A stretch of DNA of 64,000 nucleotides from Cenococcum geophilum 1.58 (Eukaryota > Ascomycota > Dothideomycetes > Gloniales > Gloniaceae), in the NCBI GenBank assembly GCA_001692895.1, contig KV748177.1, positions 5,060,130 to 5,124,129 on the forward strand. The letters are read 5' to 3'. A program made the translations under genes and the position numbers. The stretch's first letter is position 1; every line of letters starts with the position of its first letter. The notes under the pieces are model-generated. The model ran no database searches. It was not told where the DNA came from and was given only the letters and a program-made list of their open reading frames with translations. Below, in pieces: positions 35,455-46,924 of the stretch.

Positions 35455-35985
35455 GCCTGCCCTTAGGTGTTGTTTAAGCTCCTTATTGTCGTCTAAATTG
35501 TCGTAATTGTCCAACCCTTCTTCTTAGCATTTAATCCAGTTTTCTAGTTTACGTGGTGGTCTGGGGAGGTCTGGTTAGGCTAGGTAGAAATCCTGTAGCT
35601 TATAGGGGGAATACTTAAAATTAAATACAGGATACCATTCCGGGTCTTTATTATGGCTTACCTAGCTTGTATAGTATTTCAAGACATTACGGTCCTTTTT
35701 AACTGCTAGGATTTCTTCGACTTCTTATTCCTCGTCCTCTATAATCTAGATTAGTGGGGGGGGGCCGTTATACTGTCCAGATAATGGGTTGTTTATAGCC
35801 TTTTATAGTCGATCTGGGGAGAAGATAGGGGAACTCTAAATTTTAAGGAAGTTACTCTCGATAATAGATATGCCTTTTGTTTTTAAACCTAGCTAAAACG
35901 CCTTATAGAGACTACCTCTAGGAGTATATAGTATCTGTACTTAGAGTAGGTACTTTAGGATAAGGGTCATTATAGCTATAAAGAG
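35455..35985 (-). pseudogene. 3' end of a Ty3/Gypsy polyprotein with chromodomain
   Basis: On the minus strand SSPIFSPDRL*KAINNPLSG, the end of the integrase module, is followed by a poly-C frameshift (nine G on the plus strand at 35757-35765) and then by a chromodomain: EVEEILAVKKDRNVLKYY, VSHNKDPEWYPVFNFKYSP and YKL*DFYLA*PDLPRPPRKL, ending DNYDNLDDNKELK. This matches the C-terminal tail of fungal chromodomain-containing Gypsy polyproteins. Upstream I see no reverse transcriptase or integrase core, so the element is a truncated 3' fragment. No LTR was recognised. Confidence 0.85.
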
Positions 35986-36204
35986 TATAGATTAAGCTTA
36001 AATAAGCTGACTAAGGGGATAAGGTGGCTACTAGGGAAGAAATTACAAGCGTAAAAAAACTCCAATTAAGGCGATATTAGCAGCTAAGATAATACATATC
36101 GGCATAGCTATAAACTACAAATTCTCAGCCATTTAAGTATCTATGATTGCGGAGAGGGTGGTTAAGTAGGGTAATAAAGGTGACTAAGATAACGACTAAA
36201 CTTT

Positions 36205-36312
36205 TTTTATCCCTTATACCACCCCTATCCCCTATATTATCCTCACCCCCTATATTACCCCTATCCCCTATATTATCCTTACCCCCTATACTATCCTTAC
36301 CCCCTATATTAA
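36205..36312 (+). repeat. 18-bp pyrimidine-rich tandem array
   Basis: About five units of CCCCTATATTATCCTTAC. The plus-strand open stretch 36147-36344 (PILSLPPIL repeats) is only this array being read and is not supported as a gene. Confidence 0.9.
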
Positions 36313-37849
36313 CTACTACCCTAAAAAAGCTAAGGGCATTATAGAGCCTCTAATTACTAAATTTGGTGTCCCCGGATATTTTAACATTTTATTAATTAGA
36401 TATCCGTGTACCGATTATAAGAAAAGAATAAGGACTTTGTCTATTAAATATAGCTTTAAGAGCCTCTATATATATATAAGAAAGGTATAAGAAATGAGAA
36501 TAAGAAGGGGGGAGGGGGGTGGTAATGAAAATAAGGGGTAGGTGACCGAGTCAATGACTAAGTCAATAACTAAGTCAATAGAGGTAGCTAAGTCGGTGAC
36601 AAGATAACCTAATTTAGGTCGACATATTTATATATACAATTCTGCCGCAGCTATAGATTAAGACTATATAAATTATAAGTAATATGCAATCACGTTTTAT
36701 AAGAGAATTTTATAATAAAACTATTTAAGGGAGGTTGTTTTATATGATTAAGAGGATATACTAATAGTAGAACTACAGCTTATTAAGTCGATAAGAATAA
36801 TATACGGATTTTCCGGCGGAGTTAAGGCGTTAAATTAATCGATTGCGCTAGTCCTATTAGAAAGATAGCTATATATATAGCAGTTGATTAAAGAAAGAGG
36901 AAATAATTCTAAGACTTGCGGAGTGACTGTAAGAGGCGTAGTAGTTTTATATCTAATAGCTATCCCTATAACTTATAGAGAAAAGGCTAGTTAAGGAACT
37001 ACTAAACTATATAACGCAGAATTTATAACTATTAGCTTCTAAATTATTTTAAAAATATAAATAAGAGATGCTAGTTCTACCTCCCGCTGTAAAATAAGGT
37101 TAGGTGTTGTTAAAAGGTACCTTATAATCCCGGTAAAGCAATAGGCTAAAATTCTATATAGAATTCCTTCCCCCTTAATTTGCAGTAATAAGTACAGTAG
37201 GCATTTTATCTAATATATAGTTTTAGAGCCTAAAAGCGGTCGGAAAAAAGAATACTAGGGAGAGTAGTAATTTATGCATTATAAAAGTTAGTCTTAGAAT
37301 ATAGCAGTAGAAGATAGTACCTGCCTCTAATATAAACATAAACACGGCACTTTAAGAAGCAGTTGCTACCTAAAATTTAATAAATAAGTTAACTGGGCCT
37401 CTAGTAACACTAATCTATCGCTATAACCTAACTTACTATAAGGGATGCGCCTGTTAATACGTTATAAACAAGCCGCCGCAATCTTATTTACTAAAACGGA
37501 AGTACTATTAACTTACTTTGGTACTTTGCGCTAGCTTATATATTAGAGAACGATAAATAATATATCTAAACTCCCGTATATATTATATAGTATTAAATAG
37601 TAGAGCTAAAACGTATCCCTAGATTGGAAAAGGGCGAGAAATAACTGGCCTTTTTATATTTATCGTGCCCTATTAGCGCCGCCTATATTGCCTTAGTAGT
37701 AATATAATCGCGGCTACGAAGGCTAGTATCTTAGCGATTGTACTAAGACTAACCTTAATACTCTTAGCCTTTACTATATAACTCTGTAAAGAATTACCAA
37801 ATAGAGTGCCGTTATTTAGCACTTATGTCTGCGTAGTGGTAGAAGCGGT
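36313..37849. other. Degraded interval without a firm gene
   Basis: At 36543-36600 short GACTAAGTCAATAACTAAGTCAAT units repeat about four times. Further on (37380-37840) a plus frame reads with many Gln-type stops but no family resemblance. Four N bases lie just after it (37850, 37852, 37859, 37866). Confidence 0.4.
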
Positions 37850-37869
37850 NTNATACTTNTTATTANAGG

Positions 37870-39745
37870 AAATAATAGTACGGAAAGAAGTAACTAGCGT
37901 ACTAGGTTTATCTAAGATCTATAAGCTTGTCCAAGCTCTAGAGTAGCTCCTACCTATAGCTATACTTAATAGAATAATTTCCGAAGTTAATATAGGAAAG
38001 ATACTAAGAAGCTTAGCACTTAAGGACCCTAAATCTATTATTGAGGTAGCTAGTATAAAATTTGTCGTGCTGCTCTAGTCTATTTAGTCCTGTCTAGTTA
38101 AACCTGGTAGTAAAACCGCAGCTATTTCTTTGGCTAGAATTGCGGAACTTAAGGAAATTAAGGAACTAGGAGCGATATCTAAAGTGCTTAAAAATCATCT
38201 AAGTGACTATAGCGTTGTTAGGGAAGTTGGAATTATCCGTATAAGCGCATATATAGTAGCTGTAACTTTTATAATATAAAAAGAAGAGATAGAGGTAGAA
38301 ATAGAGGCTGTGGGATCTAGAGATATGTATAGAAGTCTAATAGCAGAGCTTATAGGATTTGAAATAGATATGGTGTTAGTTAAAACTAAAATGGATATAG
38401 TGCTGGTAAGAATTAAGATAGATATAATGCTATTAGAAACTAAGGAAGATGTAACGCTGGTAGGAATTAAAATGGATATAGTGCTAGTGGGAACTGAGGT
38501 AGATATGGTGCTGGTAGAAGCTAAAATAAATATAGTGCTAGTAAGAACCGAGATAGTTTTGGTGCTGATAGGAACTAAAATAGGTGTGTTATAAGTTAGA
38601 ACTAAGATGGCTATAGTACTGGCGAGAACTAAAATAGATGCGTAGTTTATAGAATTTGAGATAGATATAGTATAGCTGAATATAAAAGTACTGCTAGCTA
38701 TTATAAGGCCCTCCCCGTTTATAGGCCGTGTTAATAAAAAAGAGAGCAGCTGTATGGATTTGGAAAGGGTAGTTGAAATACTTAAATATCTGTTTAAACT
38801 TGGGATTAAACTTATAAACTGGGAAGCTCTACTAAGGGAATCTAGAGAAGTGTATATTAACCTAGATATCTAGCTTAAATCTAATATAAGCGGCAGTACC
38901 GTAGAGCGCAATAGTCCGTTAAAGGGTTATGTAATAGTTTTAACCGTCCCTAGGGAGTTAACGGATCTTAAAGTTAGATCCGTTGTGGTGCTTATAAGAA
39001 AGATCTAGGGATTGGCTTTAGTATAAGCTATAGTAGCGCTTTAAAGTTCTATAGGGCTATTACTCTTTAAGGAAATCTAAAGACTATTTAAAGTTTAAAC
39101 ACCATTTAAAATTTCTATAGTAGTTATAGTTGCCCCTACGGAATTAATAGATATTAAAGTTAAGTTATTCCTAGTCCTTATAAGAGAGAGCTGGAATAAG
39201 GCTTTAGTATAAGTTATACTAAGGCTTTAAGAGAGGATAAAGCTAGTGCCCTTTAAGATAATTAAAAAGCTTTCTAAACGTAATAATCCGTTCGGATTTG
39301 CTATAGTCGTTACCGTCTGTTAGAGGTTAGTGGGTGTTAGAGTTATATCTGTCCTAGTGCCCGTAAGAGAAAGCTAAGATTCGATTTTAATATAAATTGT
39401 AATACTACTTTAAGGCCCTATAAGACTAGTAGCTATAAAGAGAATTAAATAGCTTTTTAAAAGTAGAGGTCTATATATATTTATAATCGTTATTACTGCT
39501 AATAGTAAGGTAGTAGATATTAAACTTAAGTCTATCCTAGTACTTATGCGAGAATAATAGGGTCCAATATTAGAAGAGGTTGTAATGGTTTAAGGCTCTA
39601 TAAGGCTAGTGCTCTTAAAAAGGATAGAAGAGCTTTAAAAATCTATAGGACTGTCTGATAAGCTAATAATAGTGCGAACGCCATCTTTGGAAGTTAACTT
39701 GTTAGTCTAAGTTTTTTAGATTATAGTCTATGCCGAAAAATAAGC
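37870..39745 (-). pseudogene. Ser/Thr-rich surface-protein-like relic with two kinds of internal repeat
   Basis: On the minus strand one frame runs through four similar modules of about 57-60 residues (39690-38930). Each has a pattern like SLIEP*TITTSSN or SPIEL*SATIAYTKANP, then TRTDLTL-type strands and a TVTTIANPNG-type end. Stops are TAA/TAG. The modules are followed by a 27-bp array read as TSTISILVP-like nonapeptides, then a Ser/Leu-rich tail (SSLISLSSAILAKEIAAVLL). The composition and tandem modules fit a fungal cell-surface or adhesin-like protein. No signal peptide or GPI site could be placed. The plus-strand open frame through the array is a shadow. Confidence 0.65.
38364..38600 (-). 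repeat. 27-bp tandem array inside the Ser/Thr-rich relic
   Basis: About eight units of the type GATATAGTGCTGGTAAGAAT with TAAAATG (plus strand). They encode a nonapeptide repeat on either strand. The minus reading (TSTISI) fits the frame and composition of the surrounding relic. Confidence 0.85.
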
Positions 39746-40179
39746 AGCGAAGTCGCTAGGTAGCGTCAAAGACGTTCTTTTTATAGTAGTATTTTACCAC
39801 CTAGGAGCCTATGCAATTATTATAACCGCGGATAACGTTGCTTTAACGCTATTATAATCTAAAAAGAAGTAAGGGATAAGAAGAAGCAAAAGACCTACGA
39901 TAAGATTTGTTACTATCTTTATACTTATTAATATAAGGAAAGTCGTAGGTGCATTACTTGTTTTCCGAGTGTTAATACCGCTTGCTAAATAATATTAGTG
40001 TGTACCTTATTGTTACCCTTAATGGCAGGTATAAAGTTAAGGGATTTACTAAATAGGAAAGGGTTTACCGACTTTACTATCGATATAATCGCCTATTACA
40101 TATTTAGTTATTATAATACCACTCCATAACTATTAACTCGAGACGGGTGTTAACTACTTTAATACCTCCCTTTATTAGA

Positions 40180-40562
40180 CATAACCGATAGAAGCTAATA
40201 ATAATAGCAAGACTATAGAAGAAAATAAGACTTAGGGAGAAGGGACTTGCTTATCTGATTTAAATAAGTGTATTAGCAGGGAGGCGATCCGCCGACGGAG
40301 AGAAACACTTTTTAAAAAGGCGGACGAGTTAGGAAAAATAAGTGATGCGTATATCTACCTTCTTGTATATAATGGGGGGAGATACTACTTATATTTATTT
40401 AGAGATAAGCCTTTCTAGCCGCCGTCTAAAGAGCATATTGTATACCTTACTTACCCTCTTAATATAGTATATACTAATAAAATGCAGAATCAAAGCTTCC
40501 TAGTACCTAAAAAAAGAACTCCGGCTGATTTTAGGCTAAAGTATAGGGGAATAATGAAATAA
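40180..40562 (+). pseudogene. MADS-box (SRF-type) protein relic
   Basis: The plus frame ending at a TAA (40560) reads SREAIRRRRETLFKKADELG, KISDAYIYLLVYNGGRYYL and PF*PPSKEHIVYL. This is the pattern of the short MADS-box proteins that are expanded in fungi (RRxTLxKKAxEL, then a DAxVYLLVxxNGRYY strand and WPPSxEQI). One or two TAG codons replace Trp. A basic tail (VPKKRTPADFRLKYRG) follows. MADS proteins bind CArG-like DNA. Length about 125 codons. It lies 690 bp before the TPR relic on the same strand. Confidence 0.85.
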
Positions 40563-41250
40563 ATTTGCAGATACATTGTATGGCTAGACTAGTTAAAATA
40601 AATATTATTTCTATACTTGGATTAATTTATTTAATTTCTTCTATTCGCCATTTTATATCCTTATAACCTTAAAATGCAGACTGCTAAATTTTATAAATAC
40701 TGCGGTAGGTTTACTAATTTATTTATAAGAGCCCTGCGTGTTTAAACACAAGATTATCCCTAGTATTAGTTAAGCTAGGTATACTTAAGGTAGTACGCGA
40801 GCTTTACCGGGGAGCTAACCCCGGCTAGGCTATAGCCGAAATTAATACTATTAATATATTGTGTCTGCCGCCTATAAAGGCTTTAAACCCTAAGGATCTA
40901 TTAATTTGCTTTATATCTAGCCAATTTAAATATATCTTTACCCCTAACGTATAACTCTTATACTTAAGTTTTATTAACGCTTAAGTGTTCTCTTTAAGGC
41001 CCTTTTATCTATTTTTAGGCCGTTTTTTATTTTAATATCTATAAAGGCCTCCAATTTCGACTAGATACCTAAAAAGTATCTTATCCAAGATGTTGCTGGA
41101 ATTGGCACTAAAGAATACTGCTATATATACTTTGGGAAGTTACCTAGCGGAGATAATATTATCTGGCTATAGTGTTGTATTAACTGGTTATATAAAGCTT
41201 ACTTACCAAAGGTATGCTAGTGTTAACATTATAGAGTTTATAAAAAAGAT

Positions 41251-41949
41251 ATGGCGGAGTATAATAGAGTAAAAGAAAAGATAGAACTTATTCCTCTTCT
41301 AGTAGAGATATATTTTAAAACTGGCCGAATTATAGAGGCTGAAAAGTACTAGGTGCGGCTAGTAGAGATAATTAGGAAACTAAAAGGGCCGGAATATAGG
41401 GATACTTTAAAAAGTAAAATCTACTTAGCTTATATCTACGTTAGGTAAAAACGGCTAACCAATGCTAAAGAGCTACTGCTATAGTTACTAGAGACTAGTA
41501 ATAGGGTATTAGGCTAATACTATTTATAGATATTAAGTATAATGGCCGTCTTAGCAGAAGTCTATTATTATTAAAAACGGTAAACGGAAGCCGATAAGCT
41601 GGAAACTCAAGTAATAGAGATAAGAAAGAGAATTCTAGGCCTATAGTATCCCGAGACTTTAAAAAGTATAAAAGAGCTAAGTTTTAAATACTGTATAAAG
41701 AACCGACTTCTAGAAGCGGAGGAGCTGTAGAAATAAATAGTTAAGATAAAGAGAGAGATTTTTAGTAATAACTATCTAGATACCACTAGCAGCATAAGTA
41801 ATTTAGCATTTATATTCTATGAGTAAGGACGAAAGGAGGAGGCTTAAAAGTTAAACATAGAGGTAATAAAGACGAGAATTGATGTATAGGGCCTGGTGCA
41901 CCTAGATACGCTTATAAGTATAGCTAGACTTCTAGCTACTAGTTACTAA
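41251..41949 (+). pseudogene. Tetratricopeptide (kinesin-light-chain-like) repeat relic
   Basis: From an ATG at 41251 a single frame runs to a TAA at 41947 through about 13 TAA/TAG codons. It shows four or five 42-residue TPR units: TGRIIEAEKY*VRLVEIIRK, TNAKELLL*LLETSNRVLG, TEADKLETQVIEIRKRILGL with YPETLKSIKELS, NRLLEAEEL*K*IVKIKREI, and GRKEEA*KLNIEVIKTRI with HLDTLISIARLLA. This is the TPR_12 type found at the C-terminus of fungal NLR and patatin proteins. No NB-ARC or NACHT P-loop was seen upstream, so the owner is unknown. Confidence 0.85.
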
Positions 41950-42164
41950 GACAGCTAATTTCAAGTTAAATAGTGAAGAAAGGAAAGTACCTAAGGTATA
42001 TAGACTTGTTTAATTATTTTATATTAACTAATTTCTTCTCCGTCTTATTATTAACGTAAGGAAATTGTTTTTTTCCCTTCCTATTCCTCTATAAAACGTA
42101 TTTAAGTTACTTAACTACAAATTTAACACTTAAGATCTAGTCACGATTGAAAAATTATATTTTA

Positions 42165-42590
42165 TTATATTTTTACTTTACGGTACGCTGGATGTAAAGC
42201 TTTTAATTTATAAGGGAGTACTATAGTGCCGCCCTTATCTAAACTAGATGATCTTTTTCTGCTAATATAGATAAATAAGGCGCCTAGGAGCGTAAGTGCT
42301 ACTATAACGCTAACGACTATTCCTACTACTGCTGCACTGGAAAGGTCTTAGGAAGGTAAAGGCAGAACTAAAGTTATAGACAATAAGGCGCTATTAGTTA
42401 TCGCGGTTGACGGGGAGGTTAACGTAGGCGCCTAAGTTAAGGTGATTACGCTTAAGGCTTTAGCTGGGAATAGTTCGCTAGGGTTTAGCATAAAGGTTGA
42501 ATTTTTAGTATATACCCTCTATATGGCGATAGTTTTGGTCTTATTCTGCATCTACTTTTAGTAGGCTAATCTAAGATAAGATGTATATGG
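42165..42590 (-). pseudogene. Single-pass membrane protein relic (Ser/Thr-rich ectodomain and tail)
   Basis: The minus frame ends at a TAA (42165-42167). A Ser/Thr/Pro-rich part (TLTSPSTAITNSALLSITL) precedes a classic transmembrane helix (AAVVGIVVSVIVALTLLGAL, then FIY) and a basic stop-transfer (SRKRSSSLDKGG), with a short cytoplasmic tail (TIVLPYKLKALHPAYRK). The layout is that of fungal WSC/MID2-like or similar surface proteins, but the extracellular domain upstream of about 42590 was not recognisable. Only two or three stops interrupt 130 codons. Confidence 0.65.
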
Positions 42591-43116
42591 CTTTTAAAAT
42601 AGTAATAGCAATAACAATAAAGTAAAAAAGGAGGGGGGGAAATAGTAAATAATTTATCCCCTTATAGGATTTATTACTCCTATTATTCCTTATTAAATGT
42701 ATAATCTAGAAGCTAAATAGTAGAAGAATATTAGCGCGGTATCATTAATGGTGAGGTTCTATGACGGCGGCTATTAAAATATAAATTACTGATTAAATAA
42801 AGCGGATATGTTAAAAATGGAAAAAAGATACCTTTACCTCGTTGGATACTATATCTATTAGATGAAATCTAGAGAAGAAGCCAGTTTTTTGCGGCCCCGT
42901 TATCTTATAAGGAACATACGGGTCTTTTTTATATTAGTTTAGTAACGAAGGTATAGAGGGAACTAATATAATTTAGACTTATATTTATACTTAGCGCGAA
43001 CTACGGAATAGTTAGGCGGGAAGAATTAGAAATAAATAATATCTTCTATATTTGCCGTTATAGTGTCCAGAATAAATCGCTAAGTCAGCTTCCTAACCGT
43101 AACGATGTAGAGTTTT

Positions 43117-43424
43117 ATGTTATTACCATTAGCAGTAGTTATAGAAGGGCTCGCTAAACTCGGTGTTGAAGAAGGTAAAATTAAGATTAAAGGTGGAATG
43201 GAAATTAAAGAATATCTTTCTTTAGAGGAGCTTATACCCGAAACCTATGCGATAAATTAGATAAGGGTAAGAAAGGTCGTTAAAGCCTTAGGGGTTATTT
43301 AAAACATAATAAATAAAATAAAAATTAGGGTGGAAAAAAAGAAGCATTAGATTAATTTAAAACTTAAGGATAGTAGGGTATAATTTAGCTTTAGCTCGGA
43401 GTTGCTAAAGTCTACCCAATAATA
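43117..43424 (+). pseudogene. Unassigned small protein relic
   Basis: From an ATG at 43117 the frame MLLPLAVVIEGLAKLGVEEG, KIKIKGGMEIKEYLSLEEL has no stop for 47 codons and then three TAG/TAA, up to a TAA near 43422. The tail is very basic (KIKIRVEKKKH). It ends exactly where a small inverted-repeat element begins (43418), so the element may have truncated it. Family unknown. Confidence 0.5.
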
Positions 43425-43629
43425 TTAACGGTTAGGTTAGGTTAAACCAATAAGAAAAGGCTAATTGGTTAAAATTCTTAACTAGTTTACTAGCTTATAT
43501 AGGCTTAGCATTTACTTAATTTAGTAATTTTATATTAGTTTAACCGGTTTAACTGGTTAAATTACTAATTTAATTGGTTTAGTTAAGGGCTAAAATTTAC
43601 AACCTAACTAACCTACTTGTTAATATTAC
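43418..43629. mobile_element. MITE-like element with inverted ends
   Basis: The left end AATAATATTAACGGTTAGGTTAGGTT mirrors the right end, which in reverse complement reads AGTAATATTAAC, then GTAGGTTAGTTAGGTT. The inner parts (GGCTAATTGGTTAAAATTC against TTTAATTGGTTTAGTTAAGG) are also partly mirrored. It is about 210 bp long and non-coding. No firm target-site duplication was seen. Confidence 0.65.
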
Positions 43630-43846
43630 TTAGTCTACCTTGGTCATTCTTTACCAATTTATTATGGTTCTTTAGTATTTAATAAACTAAGCCTTATTAA
43701 GTACGCCTTGCCATAGAGGCATTAATGGAAAAAGAACTCGTTTCCTAGCGGTACTGTCCCACCGTCTTAAAATCTATATTAATTAGTGTGAGGCGTAATA
43801 GGGAAGCGTAGGTATTACTACCTAGAAGGATTGAAAGGACTAGGTG

Positions 43847-43922
43847 GCTTAGATAGCTTAGGCGGATTAGGTAAATTAGGTAGATTAAGTAGATTAGGTA
43901 GATTAGGTGGATTAAGTAAGTT
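43847..43922 (+). repeat. 9-bp tandem array (GGATTAGGT type)
   Basis: About eight units such as GGATTAGGT, AGATTAGGT and AGATTAAGT. Same unit as at 22016-22070. Confidence 0.9.
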
Positions 43923-44361
43923 AGTTTAATACGCTAAAATAACTAGCTGTAAAGAATACGCTAAACTAAAACATAGTTTATATTAAGGCACTATAAATAA
44001 AGACCTATAGAGATTTCCTATGCTTTTTGTAAATCGTGGCAATGCCCTATAGGAATTTATATTTATAAAGAATCTCGTATTTAATAGGAGGTAAAATTTT
44101 AAATGTGAGGCTTGTGATATAAATAATACTAAAGAATAGTTTTGTTTATAGTATAGTTATTTTATAAATAAAGAAGAGAAAGTATAATAAAGGAGAGCTA
44201 TAAAACAAATAAAATTTAAATAAGAAAACGCCCCCCTTTTAAGTTTCTTTTTTTGTCTTTTGTTTTTAAACTATATAAAAAATAAATAAAGAACTATTGG
44301 GGGAAAATTAGATAGCTATTGCTATATACCTTGCCTTTTTTATCTTCTATACGTCAATCTA

Positions 44362-45645
44362 TTATACCCTACTTATAGTGTTAAGTTCGTTAAAACTATT
44401 AACCCCGGCTAGCTCGCAGTAGAGTTCCTTAAAATCTTTAAGAATAGCGTTTAATATAGCCATCTTAGCTGCCCCTATAGCTAGAGTAGGAGTTTTAGTT
44501 AGAGCTAGAGTTCTAGTTAGAGCTAGAGTTTTAGTCGGAGCCGAAGTGCCTAAAATTTCGCGGAACTGCTAAGACGTTGGGTAGAGAATACTAGGTATAG
44601 GAGATCTGTTTATAGCCGGGCGTATATTAGCTAAGTACTACTTAAGTCTTTTTTTAAATTGCTAAGCTATATTATAAATGTTTTTATTAGCTAGTTTGGT
44701 GCCCTACTTATTTTAAAGGGTTCCTCTAGTCTCCTAACACCGTTTTAGTTTATTGTTTGTATTCTAGTTAACTAGAATATATATAGTAGGAAAACGTTTT
44801 ACTAGCCTCTCCGCTTTATCCTAATAAATTAAATTTAAATCTTCTCTAGGGTTTTCCGGGTACTGGGATTTCTACGTAACTACGCGAAGGTAAAAAATAT
44901 GTTTATTAGTGTATAGAAATTTACCATCTAGTCTTCTTATATCCCTAAGTCTGTAGATAGGGTTAGTATATTTTTTCTTAGGAGGAAATGTATAATTATC
45001 CTCTACTCCCCCTCTTATAATTCTATGGATAGATGCATTACGCGGACCGTAGCAGTTAATGACTTCCTTTTAATTACCTACCTATGCAATAGTGGTCCTA
45101 TAAGGAGTATTATAATTAGGTTACATATTCGCGGCGATATAAAGTAGCTCCCTATAGATTTTATCTTATAACTTGCTTTTTATAGTAGGCTCTAACCCTA
45201 TATACTTTTATTCCAAAGACTCTTATTTTATAGGCGTTTATTTTACGCCCTAGGGGTCTGCATTCTGTAGCTCTTATAAAACAAAAAGCGGCTCTCTCTC
45301 TTTATTAGGCTTTATGGACTCTATAGGCCTTTTATTTACGTCCTTAGAGCCTACGCCGTTTTTACCATCTTCGTTATCTAATTCTATTTGGTTATCCCGT
45401 ATAAACTCCTATAACTCTTTATCTTAATTGGCGATTTCTTAGGCCAATTCTTTAGTTTTTTTTTAATCCTCTTCACTCTGCTCGCTACTCTCTTCTCCAC
45501 TATTCTTCTTCTCTATAGCCGCTAATTAAAGTCTTAAAGCTTTAATTTCATTTTACTACTAAATAACCTTTTGCTGCTGAATAACCTTGGCTTTTCCTTC
45601 CTTTAGTTAGGAGCGAGTTCCTTTCTTAGCTTTGGCTTTTGGCAT
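44362..45645 (-). pseudogene. Unassigned coiled-coil / Gln-Lys-Glu-rich protein relic, 428 codons
   Basis: From an ATG at 45645 (minus) one uninterrupted frame runs 428 codons to 44362, and every stop is TAA/TAG. The N-terminus is a long charged helix (MPKAKAKKGTRS, AIEKKNSGEESSEQSEED). The middle has EPTIKSKL*DKIYRELLY, VINCYGPRNASIHRIIRGG and FPPKKKYTNPIYRLRDIRRL. The C-terminal third has a short Thr/Leu repeat (TKTLALTRTLALTKTPTL, an 18-bp array at 44480-44540). The absence of indels makes it one of the best preserved frames of the window. Family not recognised. It could be an ORF of a mobile element. Confidence 0.6.
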
Positions 45646-45699
45646 TTTTAAGAAAGAGGGCCTATTACTAAATGTAGCCTTCTTACTAATGTATTTATT

Positions 45700-46920
45700 A
45701 GATTTGGCCGCAAAGTCACCCTAATATATAGATAGTCCTCGCAATGTTAACATTTAGACTATTCTATACTTGCTAGCTACTATTTTGTACTAGGCTTATA
45801 GAAAAGGAAGAATTGGTTAGGGATTACTTTTATAGTGACCTCTTATTTAGGAGGGCCTAGATATTAGTTATTCGCGGTAAATCTAAACTCTACTTAGAAC
45901 ATCTCCGGACTAAGGCAAATTAGCCACTCTCTATTTCTGCTTATCCTTTAGTATAAATATAACTACCGCATTATATCTATTTAATCTAAATATATAAGCA
46001 TTTCTTGGAATTTTTGCTGTAATGCTATTTAAATTAATTACCTTTTTATGTATAGTTGTTGTGTAAGTGACCTATAATTGTTTAGATTCCCAGTTAATAA
46101 AGTAAGTAGCGTTTTTAGAATTTTTAAAAAGTCCTACTAAATATAACTAGGACTGTATTTAAAACTTTACTTTACTATATAACCTGGACACAGCTCGCCT
46201 CCAAAACGGGAGTTCTCTATTTGGACATAACTATTACCCTTAGTGGTAATGGCTACTTAGTTATAGGTACTATAAATATGCCTAGTGTTGTTATCTTACC
46301 TGAACCAAAATGGCGTAATATAACCCCTTTGGAAATTCCGTTAGGATATCTATAAATAACTAGGGAATTTACTCTAAGTTTATCTCCCTTATCTATAGGC
46401 TTGGCATCGGCCACTTACCCAGCTTTTTAATCTTTAGTATTAATTTCTATGCGCCGTAAGCTGCACTTTTTAATATTTGCCGTTATTATAGTAATAGGTC
46501 TGGTTGTTATATACGGTCGCTAGATATTTTTCCTATATTACTACTTAGTTGCTAAATACCGTGTGGATTTGTAGTTGTATATATAAGTAGAAAGTTTATA
46601 GGTGGATATTACTAAGATTAAGGCTTAGGTGTAAGAGTTAATCTAAAGAATAAAGCTTAGGCTCGCCCTTATAGGAACTTAGGCTACGCTGAAAACGTAT
46701 ATCTTTATAGAATGCTTCTTAAATTACATTTATAGAGTGAATTTAGAGACTGTTATTTGTATAATCTATTATACTCCACTAATAAAGGCATTAGTATAAT
46801 ATATTATTTATTAAGATCTACTAATAACAGAAATACTATAATTTATTATAACCTACCTGTAACCCGCTTATATTATATAGTAGTAAAAGGCGTTTCATTC
46901 TAGAGGGTGTCTTTTTATTA
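45700..46920. other. Degraded interval with an ambiguous open stretch
   Basis: At 46180-46600 the plus strand reads about 140 codons with four stops and a hydrophobic segment (HFLIFAVIIVIGLVVIYG), but the minus strand of the same DNA is also fairly open (PNGISKGVILRHFGSGKI). I cannot choose a strand or a family. Confidence 0.35.
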
Positions 46921-46924
46921 GCGA

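Noticed and set aside
36147..36344. 65-codon open frame of Pro/Ile/Leu repeats
   Set aside because: It is only the reading of an 18-bp pyrimidine-rich tandem array.
38310..38594. 94-codon open frame with DIVLVGTK-like repeats on the plus strand
   Set aside because: Shadow of the 27-bp array in the minus-strand Ser/Thr-rich relic. The larger modules upstream only make sense on the minus strand.
43418..43460. Telomere-like GGTTAGGTTAGGTT
   Set aside because: Only two or three imperfect units, inside a small inverted-repeat element. Not a TTAGGG array.
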